Assembly: GCA_016707895.1 (NCBI GenBank)
Contig: JADJGV010000001.1
Coordinates: forward strand, 669,501 to 733,500
Length of the DNA stretch: 64,000 bases
DNA from: Myxococcales bacterium
Lineage (GTDB): Bacteria > Myxococcota_A > Polyangia > Haliangiales > Haliangiaceae
Reading direction: 5' to 3'
In this document: piece after piece, positions 56,982-64,000 of the stretch
How the letters are laid out: every line of letters begins with the position of its first letter
How positions within the stretch are numbered: the first letter of the stretch is position 1
Translations under genes and position numbers: made by a program
Notes under the pieces: model-generated
Seen by the model: the letters and a program-made list of their open reading frames with translations, nothing else
What the model was told of the DNA's origin: nothing
The model's database searches: none

Positions 56982-58091
56982 ATGGACTTCGCACTCGATG
57001 ACGACCAGGCGCTGATCGTCCAGACCGTGCGCCGCTTCGTCGACAAGGACCTGCGGGCGTGGGCCGGCGACGCCGACCGCGCGGCCGAGGCGCCGGGCAA
57101 GCTGGCGACCGTGGCCGGCGACCTCGGCTTCTACCTCGACGCGGTGCCCGAGGCCGCCGGCGGCTTGCTCGACGGCGCCTACGGCCACGTCACCCGCGCG
57201 CTGCGCGGCCTCGAGTTGGGCCGCGGCTGCTCGGCGATGGCGGCGCTGCTCGAGTGCAACGTCGAGCCGGCGCTGGCGGTGGCGCGGTGGGGCAGCGACG
57301 CGGCCAAGGCCGAGCTGTTCGCCAGCCTGGCCGCCGGCGGCCTCGCCACCACCGGCCGCGACAGCCGCGGCGCGCTGACGCTCTCCGCCGACGGCGACGG
57401 CGTGCGCGTGACCGGCAAGGTCGGCCCGCTGCCCGCGCTCGGCCGCGCCAGCCACGTGCTCTTGTGCGCGACGCTCGACGGCGCGCCGGTCGCGCTGCTC
57501 GTCGCCACCGCCGGCCAGCGGGTCGCCGCCCAGGCGCCGTCGGCGTGGCGCGCCGCGGCCTGGGGCACGCTCACCCTCGAGCACGCGCTGGTGCCGGCCA
57601 GCCACGTCGTCGCCCGCGGCGCCGACGCGGTCGCGCTGATCGGCGCGTGGTACCGCGCGTCCCTGGCGGCCCGCGCCGCCGGCGTCGCGGTCGCGGCGAT
57701 GGAGCACGCGCGGCACTACGCCAGCGAGCGCGTCCAGTTCGGCCAGCCGATCGGGCGCTTCGAGTCGCTGATCGGCCTGCGCGACGACGCGCTGACCGCG
57801 GCCACCGCGGCCCGGCTGATGGCGCTCCACGCCGCGTGGCTGTGCGACCGCGCCACCGACGGCGCGTCGATCGCGGCCGCCGCCGACGCCGCCAGCCGCG
57901 CGCGGGTGGTCGCCGGCGACGCCGTGCGCCAGGCCACCGTCGACGCGGTGCAGATCTACGGCGGCTACGGCTTCGTCAACGACTACCCGGTCGAGAAGCT
58001 GATGCGCGACGCCCGCCCCTACGAGCAGCTGTTCGGCGACGAGCGCTTCGATCGCGTGCTGGCTGATCCCGACCGCGCTGGAGGCATCTGA
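56982..58091 (+). CDS. Degenerate acyl-CoA dehydrogenase subunit
   Basis: This encodes 369 residues. It is recognisable as an ACAD from ALDDDQALIVQTVRRFVDKD, HARHYASERVQFGQPIGRFE and VDAVQIYGGYGFVNDYPVEK. The middle domain lacks the usual TEPxAGSD loop (TTGRDSRGALTL stands there), and the C-terminus reads PYEQLFGDERF where YEGT with the catalytic Glu is expected. It may therefore be a non-catalytic subunit. The intact ACAD gene begins 2 bases after its stop, as in the heteromeric FadE pairs of mycobacteria. Confidence 0.88.
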   Translation: MDFALDDDQALIVQTVRRFVDKDLRAWAGDADRAAEAPGKLATVAGDLGFYLDAVPEAAGGLLDGAYGHVTRALRGLELGRGCSAMAALLECNVEPALAVARWGSDAAKAELFASLAAGGLATTGRDSRGALTLSADGDGVRVTGKVGPLPALGRASHVLLCATLDGAPVALLVATAGQRVAAQAPSAWRAAAWGTLTLEHALVPASHVVARGADAVALIGAWYRASLAARAAGVAVAAMEHARHYASERVQFGQPIGRFESLIGLRDDALTAATAARLMALHAAWLCDRATDGASIAAAADAASRARVVAGDAVRQATVDAVQIYGGYGFVNDYPVEKLMRDARPYEQLFGDERFDRVLADPDRAGGI

Positions 58092-58093
58092 CC

Positions 58094-59302
58094 ATGGACA
58101 TCTTCCACGACAACGCGATGCTCGCCGGCGTGCGCCAGATGCTGGGCGCGTTCGCCAAGCAGTACATCCGCCCGGTCGCGATGAAGCACGACCGCGAGGA
58201 GTCGATGCCGTGGGCGCTGATGAAGCAGGCCCAGGCGTTCGGCATGACCCAGACCGCGGTGGTCGACGGCCGCAAGGCGCTGACCGGCAAGGACGACGAG
58301 GAGGGCGCCAACAAGCCCAAGAGCCAGTCGCGGCTGGGCGTGGTCGGCTCCGAGGAGCTGGCCTACGGCTGCGCCGGCGTGTGCCTGGCGATCGGCGGCA
58401 GCGGCCTGGCCGCGTCGCCGGTGGCGCGGATGGGCACCGAGGAGCAGAAGCAGGAGTTCCGCCGCCTGCTCAAGGGCGACGACGAGCACGGCCACATCAA
58501 GGTGGCGGCGATGGCGCTGTCCGAGCCGTCGACCGGCTCCGACATCTCGGGCCTGTCGACCACCGCGCGCCCCGACGACGACCACTTCGTGATCAACGGC
58601 CACAAGCAGTGGATCACCAACGGCCAGTCGGCCGCGGCCTACGTGGTGTGGGCGCAGACCGATCCGTCGGCCGGGCGCGCCGGCGTGCGCGGCTTCCTGG
58701 TCGCGCGCGGCACGCCGGGGCTCATCCCCGGCCGCAAGGAGCACAAGCTCGGCATCCGCGCGTCGGAGACCGCCCAGGTGCACTTCGAGGACTGCCGCGT
58801 GCACAAGGACATGATGCTGGGCATCGGCGCGTCGAGCGAGGGCCTGGGAGACACCAAGAAGATGCTCGACTCGACGCGGCCGATGGTCGGCGCGCAGGCG
58901 GTCGGCATCGCCCGCGCCGCGTTCGACTACCTGGTCGAGCGGGTGCAGGGCGGCACGATCCACGGCACCGCGCTGAAGCAGCACCAGCACGTCGCGTTCG
59001 AGCTGGCCGAGATGGAGATGGAGATCCAGGCGGCGCGCGCGCTGGTGCACAAGTCGGCGTGGATGGCCGATCACGGCCAGGACAACGTGCGGATGGCGTC
59101 GATCGCCAAGGCCTACGGCGCCAAGGTCGCGCAGGACGTCACCGCCCGCGCGCTGACGCTGCTGGGCGAGGAGGCGCTCGAGCCCGACCACCCCGTCGAG
59201 AAGTGGTACCGCGACGCGAAGATCTACGACATCTTCGAGGGCACCGGCCAGATCCAGCGCCGCATCATCGCCCGCTCGATCCTCGGCGTGAACGCGACCT
59301 GA
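58094..59302 (+). CDS. Acyl-CoA dehydrogenase, catalytic subunit
   Basis: This encodes 402 residues. The FAD loop MALSEPSTGSDISGLST, the helix SESEAT-type IRASETAQVHFEDCRV and the catalytic C-terminus RDAKIYDIFEGTGQIQRR (Glu382) are complete. Likely reaction: alpha-beta dehydrogenation of an acyl-CoA, electrons to ETF. The degenerate subunit gene lies immediately upstream. The substrate is not known; heteromeric pairs of this sort often act on bulky or sterol-derived CoA esters. Confidence 0.93.
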   Translation: MDIFHDNAMLAGVRQMLGAFAKQYIRPVAMKHDREESMPWALMKQAQAFGMTQTAVVDGRKALTGKDDEEGANKPKSQSRLGVVGSEELAYGCAGVCLAIGGSGLAASPVARMGTEEQKQEFRRLLKGDDEHGHIKVAAMALSEPSTGSDISGLSTTARPDDDHFVINGHKQWITNGQSAAAYVVWAQTDPSAGRAGVRGFLVARGTPGLIPGRKEHKLGIRASETAQVHFEDCRVHKDMMLGIGASSEGLGDTKKMLDSTRPMVGAQAVGIARAAFDYLVERVQGGTIHGTALKQHQHVAFELAEMEMEIQAARALVHKSAWMADHGQDNVRMASIAKAYGAKVAQDVTARALTLLGEEALEPDHPVEKWYRDAKIYDIFEGTGQIQRRIIARSILGVNAT

Positions 59303-59323
59303 GCGCCTGGGGCTCCACGGGGC

Positions 59324-60010
59324 TCACATGCACACGCCGAACGCCGGCAGCGCCGGCACCGTCATGCAGGTGCCGGTCGCGCACGGGTGGCTGGCGTTGC
59401 ACATCGGCGCGCACGCGAAGTTGTTGTTGCAGGAGTAGTCGAGGGCGCAGCCCTGGAAGCACTCCGCGCCGGTTGGCTGCGTGCCGACCGCGCGGCAGAA
59501 CGTCGACACCGGGCTGCCACCGACGCCGAGCCGCGCGTCGCACGTCTGGTCAGCTGGGCAGCTCCCGGCGGTGAGCGGCGCGCACGGCAGCTCGCAGGTG
59601 CCGTCGCGGAGCGTCGCGTATTGCAGGCACTCGCCGCCGTTCTCGCAGTCGGCCGGGCCGTGGCACAGCGTCCGGCACAGCCCCTGGCTGCAGGTCAGGC
59701 CGACGCCGCAGTCGTCGCGATCGTCGGCCTGGGTGCACGCGCCGCCTTCGGCGACGGCGCCGGTGAGCGCGACGCAGCGCGGCCCGATCGGCGGCGTGGT
59801 GCCGGTGCGGACGATCGCGCACTTCTCGCCGGTCGGGCACTGCTGGGTGACCGTGTCGCAGATCGCGAGCTCCGGACCGTCGATGCCGGCGTCGATCCGC
59901 GGCACGTACGCGTCGATGCCGGCGGTAGGATCCTCGCGGCCGCAGCCAGCGGTCGCGAGCGTGGCGAGGGCGAGGGCGAGGTAGGTCGAGGCGAGGCGCG
60001 GTGAAGGCAT
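59324..60010 (-). CDS. Cys-rich lipoprotein
   Basis: This encodes 228 residues from the ATG at 60010. Lipobox TAGC follows the signal YLALALATLATAGCG, with an Asp-Ala stretch (GIDAYVPRIDAGIDGPE). About 22 cysteines are spread in EGF- or Dickkopf-like spacing (GLTCSQGLCRTLCHGPADC, CFQGCALDYSCNNNFAC), indicating many disulfides and thus export. No enzyme motif; surface or adhesion roles are usual for such proteins in Myxococcota. It converges with the acyl-CoA dehydrogenase operon. Confidence 0.82.
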   Translation of the reverse strand: MPSPRLASTYLALALATLATAGCGREDPTAGIDAYVPRIDAGIDGPELAICDTVTQQCPTGEKCAIVRTGTTPPIGPRCVALTGAVAEGGACTQADDRDDCGVGLTCSQGLCRTLCHGPADCENGGECLQYATLRDGTCELPCAPLTAGSCPADQTCDARLGVGGSPVSTFCRAVGTQPTGAECFQGCALDYSCNNNFACAPMCNASHPCATGTCMTVPALPAFGVCM

Positions 60011-60102
60011 ACGCCAGTGGACCAGACGCCCGGGCGCCGGTTGCACCGCGGCCCGCGCGATCGGCCACCCGGCGGACGGCGCCGTGCGCTGCGTCGCGCA
60101 CC

Positions 60103-60124
60103 GATCAGAACTGATCAGCTGATC
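60103..60124. promoter_or_regulatory. GATCAG/CTGATC repeat cluster
   Basis: GATCAG-AA-CTGATC-AG-CTGATC gives two overlapping inverted repeats, including a perfect 12-base palindrome at 60113-60124, in the 138-base gap upstream of the Cys-rich lipoprotein gene. It is a candidate operator. Confidence 0.4.
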
Positions 60125-60148
60125 GAAGCGCGGCCCCGCGCCTCGGGG

Positions 60149-61003
60149 TCACTGCACGCACAGCTCGAGGTCCGACACCGCGACGCCGGTCGGCATGGGA
60201 CGCAGCGTCACCGCGGTGAGGCTGGGGGTGTCGGTCGGCGCCAGGTACGCGGACCAGTCGATCGCGTACAGGCGGTGGGTGCTGATCGGCACCGTCGGCT
60301 GGAACAGGTACTCGCCGTGGAGCTGCGACTGCACCTGCAGCCGCGGCAGGCCGCTGCCGTCGGCGTGGGCGGCGAGGTAGAGCGTGGCGCTGGTGAAGCT
60401 CAGGCCGGCCACGCTGAAGCGGACGCGGAAGTAGTCGGTCGTGCTGTTGAAGACGATGCCAGGGCCGAACGACGCGTAGTTGTGGGGCTCGCCGGACAGC
60501 GAGCACGCCGGATCGGCCAGCGAGTACGCGCACGCGGCGGCCCAGGCGTCGACCCGGGCGTAGCCGCCCTGGCCGGCCGGCCACGACAACCGCCACAGCA
60601 CGCGGCCCGGGCCGTTCGCGCACGGCGGCGCCACGGCGGCGTCGACCGGCGGCGCGGCGTCGACCGGCGGCGCGGCGTCGAGCGCGGGGGCGTCGATCGC
60701 AGCCGCGTCGATCGCAGCCGCGTCGATCGCAGCCGCGTCGAGCGCGGGCGCGTCGATGGCGGGGGCGTCGACCGCCGCGTCGAGCGCGGGCGCGTCGACC
60801 ACGGCGGCGTCGAGCGCGGCGGGCGCGTCGATGGCGGGGGCGTCGACGATCGCCGCGTCGCTCGATGCCGCGTCGCCCACCGGCGCATCCATCGCCGCGC
60901 CGTCGTCGCCAGCGGCGGCATCGATCACGGCGCTGCCGTCGTCACCGCCGCACGCCGCGAGGATGGCCAGCGTGCAGGCGTGGCGCAGGTGCCGCATGAG
61001 CAT
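60149..61003 (-). CDS. Lipoprotein with long IDA/LDA repeat stalk
   Basis: This encodes 284 residues from the ATG at 61003, chosen for the GAGG site upstream; ATG at 60997 is possible. The signal HACTLAILAACGG has lipobox LAAC. Residues about 35-125 are a repetitive stalk of Ile/Val/Leu-Asp-Ala units. The C-terminal about 150 residues form a globular part with disulfide-ready cysteines (PPCANGPGRVLW, AAACAYSLADPACS) and beta strands resembling a lectin-type or DUF-like jelly roll. Probably surface exposed. No known catalytic motif. Confidence 0.8.
   Translation of the reverse strand: MLMRHLRHACTLAILAACGGDDGSAVIDAAAGDDGAAMDAPVGDAASSDAAIVDAPAIDAPAALDAAVVDAPALDAAVDAPAIDAPALDAAAIDAAAIDAAAIDAPALDAAPPVDAAPPVDAAVAPPCANGPGRVLWRLSWPAGQGGYARVDAWAAACAYSLADPACSLSGEPHNYASFGPGIVFNSTTDYFRVRFSVAGLSFTSATLYLAAHADGSGLPRLQVQSQLHGEYLFQPTVPISTHRLYAIDWSAYLAPTDTPSLTAVTLRPMPTGVAVSDLELCVQ
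60691..60735. repeat. Three copies of a 15-base unit in the IDA stalk
   Basis: CGTCGATCGCAGCCG occurs three times in direct tandem; on the minus strand it encodes the repeated Ile-Asp-Ala-Ala-type pentapeptides. The number of copies could vary by slippage. Confidence 0.85.
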
Positions 61004-61065
61004 GACCTCGACTATCGGGCCACGACCTCGGCCGGGCAAGCGCTGCGCGCGGCCGCCGGCCGGCG

Positions 61066-61071
61066 TACGCT
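61066..61071 (+). promoter_or_regulatory. -10-like hexamer of the methyltransferase gene
   Basis: TACGCT ends 6 bases before the ATG at 61078. Confidence 0.5.
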
Positions 61072-61077
61072 GCGGCC

Positions 61078-61848
61078 ATGTCGACCTGGCGCGAGCACCC
61101 GCTGTGCGCGTCGCCGACGCCGTGGCCGGCGCGGTTCTGGGGCCCCGAGCGCCTGGATCCGACCGCGTGGCGCGAGCTGGCCGGGCGGCTGATCATCGAC
61201 GACGAGATCGCGCGGCTGTGCGCGGTGCTGGCCGGCGCCGATCGGGTGATCGACGTCGGCGGCGGCACCGGCCTCCTGACCCAGGCCCTCGCCGCCCAGG
61301 TCGCGCCGGTCACGATCGTCGAGCCGTCGGCCGAGCAGCGCGCGCACCTGCCGCCCGGGCTGACGGCGATCGCCGGGCGCGCGGAGGCGGTGCCGCTGCC
61401 CGACGCCAGCGCCGACGCCGCCATCGCCACCTGGGTGCTGCAGTACTGCGACGACCCGGCCCAGGCGGTGCGCGAGCTCGCGCGGCTGGCGCGGCGCCGC
61501 GTCGCGATCGTGCAGGCCGCCCCCGACAACCAGCTGGTCGACATCTACAACGCCGAGGCCGCGATCGCGGGCCTGCCACCGGCGCACCACGGCTGGCTGC
61601 TGGCGCTGGCCGCCGAGACCCTCGGCGCGGCCGGCTTCGCGATCGAGCTGACCCGCGTGCGCGCGCCGGTGCGGGTCGCGCCCGCCGAGGCCGATGCGGT
61701 CGCCGACACGCTGGCCCGCCTGCACTTCGCCGGCCACCCGGCGCTGGCCGCGATGCGCACCGCCACCGCGCCGATGATCGCGGCGTTCGCCCGCGGCGGC
61801 TCGCTCGTCGACGACGGCGTGCTGCTCCTGGCGCGGCGCCCGCGCTGA
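61078..61848 (+). CDS. Class I SAM-dependent methyltransferase
   Basis: This encodes 256 residues. Motif I RVIDVGGGTGLLTQAL, motif II region VTIVEPSAEQ, and IAGRAEAVPLPDASADAAIA with WVLQYCDDPAQAVREL are those of Methyltransf_11/25 enzymes. The substrate is unknown; small-molecule or lipid targets are usual. Cytoplasmic. It is divergent from the IDA-stalk lipoprotein gene, and nothing nearby defines a pathway. Confidence 0.9.
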   Translation: MSTWREHPLCASPTPWPARFWGPERLDPTAWRELAGRLIIDDEIARLCAVLAGADRVIDVGGGTGLLTQALAAQVAPVTIVEPSAEQRAHLPPGLTAIAGRAEAVPLPDASADAAIATWVLQYCDDPAQAVRELARLARRRVAIVQAAPDNQLVDIYNAEAAIAGLPPAHHGWLLALAAETLGAAGFAIELTRVRAPVRVAPAEADAVADTLARLHFAGHPALAAMRTATAPMIAAFARGGSLVDDGVLLLARRPR

Positions 61849-61957
61849 CCAGCCGTGCCCGGCATCAACCTAACGCCGCCATCGCGCGGCGCACCGAGGC
61901 GCCGCGTCGCAGCGCCGCCCCGCACCCGCGTGGTTAGCGTGTGGTCAGAGGTGCCCC

Positions 61958-63667
61958 ATGCGCGCTCAGCTCAGCGTCCTTGCCGCGATGGTGCTGCTGG
62001 CCGTCCCGGCCTGCGGCTCAGTCGAGTCCCAGCCCGATGCCCCGACCACCGGCACGCTGACGGTGACCACCACCGGTGACGGCGCGGTGGCCTCGAGCCC
62101 CGCCGGCATCCAGTGCGGCGCCACCTGCGTCGCGACGTTCGACCTCGGCGCGATGGTCACGCTCACCGCCACGCCCGGCGCGGCCGCCGCCTTCAGCACG
62201 TGGACCGGCGCCTGCAGCGGCGCCGCGCCGACCTGCACGCTGACCATCGCCGCGGCCACCACCGTCGGCGCCACGTTCGTCGTCGCCCGCGACACGATCA
62301 CCGTGGTGCCCACCGGTGACGGGAGCGGCACGATCACGTCGAGCCCCCCGGGCCTGGCGTGCCCGGGGCCGTGCACGCTGACCGTCGATCACGGCGCCCA
62401 GGTGACGCTCACCGCGGCCCCAGCGGTCGGGTCGACCTTCGTCGGCTGGACCGGCGGCGGCTGCACCGGCGCCGGCACGTGCACCACGACCGTCACGGAC
62501 GACCTGTCGATCCAGGCGGCGTTCGCCCTCGATCGCAGCCTGGTGGTCACGCGCGCCGGCAACGGCAGCGGCACCGTCACGTCGAACCCCGCCGGCATCG
62601 CTTGCGGCGCCACCTGCACGGCGACCTTCGCGCCCGGCACGGTGGTCACGCTGACCCAGGCGGCCACGGCCGGCTCGACCTTCACCGGCTGGTCGGGCGC
62701 GTGCGCGGGCACCGGCGCGTGCATGGTGACGATGAACGCGGCCCAGATGGTCACCGCCACCTTCACGCTCAACCAGTACACGCTGACCGTGGCGCGGGCC
62801 GGCGCCGGCGCCGGCACCGTCACGTCGAACCCGGCCGGCATCACCTGCGGCGCCGACTGCACCGAGGTCTACAACCACGGCACCGCGGTCACGCTCACCG
62901 CCACCCCGGCGTCGGGCTCGGCGTTCAGCGGCTGGAGCGGCGCGTGCACCGGCACCGGCACCTGCGCGGTCACGATGACAGCGGCGCGCAGCGTCACCGC
63001 CACGTTCATCGTGCGCGGCTGGCTCTACACGATCCGCGACAGCGACGACGTCTTCCAGCGCGGCAACCCCGACACCGGCGCGCTCACCGACGTCGGCGCG
63101 CTCGGCGCGGCCTACGCGTTCGGCGACTGCGCCTACAACACCACGACCGACGTCATGTACGTGGTCGACGGCCGCGGCGCCAAGGGGCTGTACCGGGTCA
63201 GCCTCACCACGGGCGCCGCGACGATGGCCGGCGTCCACAACATCGCCGACATGTTCGCGCTCGCCTACGACGCCGGCAACGGCCTGCTCTACGGCGTCGC
63301 CGGCGACGGCAACCTGTACCGCCTCAACACTACGACCGGCGCCGCGACGCTCGTCGGGGCGACCGGCGCCAGCGGCACGATCAACGGTCTAGCCTGGGAC
63401 TCCACCCGCAGCCGGCTGGTCGGCCTCACCGCGGCGCTCAGCGGCGCCAGCGTCTACAGCATCAACGTGACGACCGGCGCCGCGACCGCGCTGGCGACCG
63501 GCCTGGCCGGCATCGACAACAACGGCTGGACCTACGACCCCGTCATCGATCGCCTGTGGGCATTCGACTACGGCGGCAACATCTACCAGTACAACCCCAC
63601 CACGTTCGCCCGCACCACCATCGCCACCGGCGCCGGCAACCACACCTGCGTCGCGTTCGTGCCCTGA
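61958..63667 (+). CDS. Lipoprotein with four InlB-type B-repeats and a beta-propeller-like C-terminus
   Basis: This encodes 569 residues. The signal SVLAAMVLLAVPACGS has lipobox VPAC, then SQPDAPTTG. Four repeats of about 78 residues follow, each with the pattern GxGxVTSNPAGIxCGxxC...VTLTAxPxxGSxFxGWSGACxGxGxC...VTATF, the divergent InlB B-repeat module. From about residue 350 to the end, repeats such as LYRVSLTTGAATMAG, LYRLNTTTGAATLVG and VYSINVTTGAATALA suggest a propeller. The protein is probably exposed at the cell surface. A TAGCGT-like element is 23 bases upstream. Confidence 0.85.
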   Translation: MRAQLSVLAAMVLLAVPACGSVESQPDAPTTGTLTVTTTGDGAVASSPAGIQCGATCVATFDLGAMVTLTATPGAAAAFSTWTGACSGAAPTCTLTIAAATTVGATFVVARDTITVVPTGDGSGTITSSPPGLACPGPCTLTVDHGAQVTLTAAPAVGSTFVGWTGGGCTGAGTCTTTVTDDLSIQAAFALDRSLVVTRAGNGSGTVTSNPAGIACGATCTATFAPGTVVTLTQAATAGSTFTGWSGACAGTGACMVTMNAAQMVTATFTLNQYTLTVARAGAGAGTVTSNPAGITCGADCTEVYNHGTAVTLTATPASGSAFSGWSGACTGTGTCAVTMTAARSVTATFIVRGWLYTIRDSDDVFQRGNPDTGALTDVGALGAAYAFGDCAYNTTTDVMYVVDGRGAKGLYRVSLTTGAATMAGVHNIADMFALAYDAGNGLLYGVAGDGNLYRLNTTTGAATLVGATGASGTINGLAWDSTRSRLVGLTAALSGASVYSINVTTGAATALATGLAGIDNNGWTYDPVIDRLWAFDYGGNIYQYNPTTFARTTIATGAGNHTCVAFVP

Positions 63668-63684
63668 CGCGACCGCGCCCCGGC

Positions 63685-64000
63685 TCAGTCGTCGACGGTG
63701 TAGAGGTCGACCGGGTCGACCCGCCCGCGCAGCGCCACGCTCGACGCGATCTTGCGCAGGCGGTACTTGCCGGGCTCGCGCAGGCGCGCGACCACCGCGT
63801 CGGTCACCAGCACCGCGACGCCGTGGTCCTTGGTCAGGCCCTCGACCCGCGACGCGACGTTGACCGCGTCGCCGATCACGGTCGACTCGATCTTCGACGC
63901 GAAGCCGATCGTGCCCATCACCACCTCGCCGCCGTGGGCGCCGACGCCGTTGGCGATCGGCGGCAGCCCGGCGGCGGCGCGCTCGGCGTTGAGCGCCGCC
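63685..64000 (-). CDS. Class III adenylate/guanylate cyclase, 3' end only
   Basis: The frame is open to the right edge of the window, so the N-terminus is missing; the stop is at 63685. The visible about 104 residues are the second half of a class III cyclase catalytic domain: GLPPIANGVGAHGGEVVMGT, IGFASKIESTVIGDAVNVAS and RVEGLTKDHGVAVLV. The IGDAVNVAxR loop includes the transition-state Asn and Arg. It makes a cyclic nucleotide from ATP or GTP; the nucleotide and the regulatory domain cannot be told here. Confidence 0.88.
   Translation of the reverse strand, partial: AALNAERAAAGLPPIANGVGAHGGEVVMGTIGFASKIESTVIGDAVNVASRVEGLTKDHGVAVLVTDAVVARLREPGKYRLRKIASSVALRGRVDPVDLYTVDD

Overview
The window is a GC-rich (roughly 70% or more by eye), gene-dense chromosomal segment, most likely from a Myxococcota bacterium of the Haliangium/Kofleriaceae kind. 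This rests on the many lipoproteins with Asp-Ala ('IDA/VDA') linkers after the lipid cysteine, FHA, pseudokinase and Hsp70-like signalling proteins, several acyl-CoA dehydrogenases, and a form II Cox-type molybdenum hydroxylase locus. No rRNA, CRISPR array, phage or insertion sequence was seen. Two tRNAs are present. No gene-free stretch exceeds about 250 bases.

Layout. 1-14.1 kb: mostly single small genes (VOC proteins, GloA, YciI, GFA, SRPBCC, NmrA-type reductase, an M15 peptidase, HAD phosphatase, an Rnl2-type RNA ligase, dienelactone hydrolase, luciferase-like oxidoreductase, an HhH protein). 14.2-25.0 kb: a Cox/xanthine dehydrogenase-type locus. It has coxS-coxL-coxM-coxD-coxE in one overlapping run, then sufS-sufU on the other strand, then a two-gene XdhC, a MoeA-like/MocA fusion and coxG. 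25-31 kb: a lipoprotein ending in CxxCH, acyl-CoA dehydrogenases, a PilZ-like protein, a histidine phosphatase, and an acyl-CoA dehydrogenase/phosphotransferase pair resembling LvaC/LvaA. 31.9-33.9 kb: an aconitase-family enzyme with its swivel domain first.

35.4-38.1 kb is the most accessory-looking part and has visibly lower GC. A pseudokinase gene is preceded by a broken second copy of its own 3' end, and a nucleotidyltransferase plus small-partner pair follows. 38.1-46.0 kb: a PQQ-type propeller lipoprotein, a tandem pseudo-receiver protein divergent from an Hsp70 ATPase-domain-only protein, then an operon of two exported TldD/PmbA-like proteins with a radical-SAM activase. 46-50.4 kb: a CobW GTPase-FHA-lipoprotein operon, an exopolyphosphatase, and tRNA-Met and tRNA-Gln with back-to-back hairpins. 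50.5-64 kb: an ECF sigma operon, PhoD, Uma2, a paired degenerate/intact acyl-CoA dehydrogenase operon, lipoproteins, a methyltransferase, and the 3' end of a class III nucleotide cyclase at the right edge.

Gene expression logic. Genes inside operons typically overlap by 4 bases (ATGA/GTGA) or carry a GGAGG-like site. Many first or solitary genes instead have a TAnnnT hexamer ending only 6-10 bases before the start codon and no Shine-Dalgarno sequence. This suggests widespread leaderless or near-leaderless transcription. The rule also helps to choose starts, for example at 40539 and 56328.
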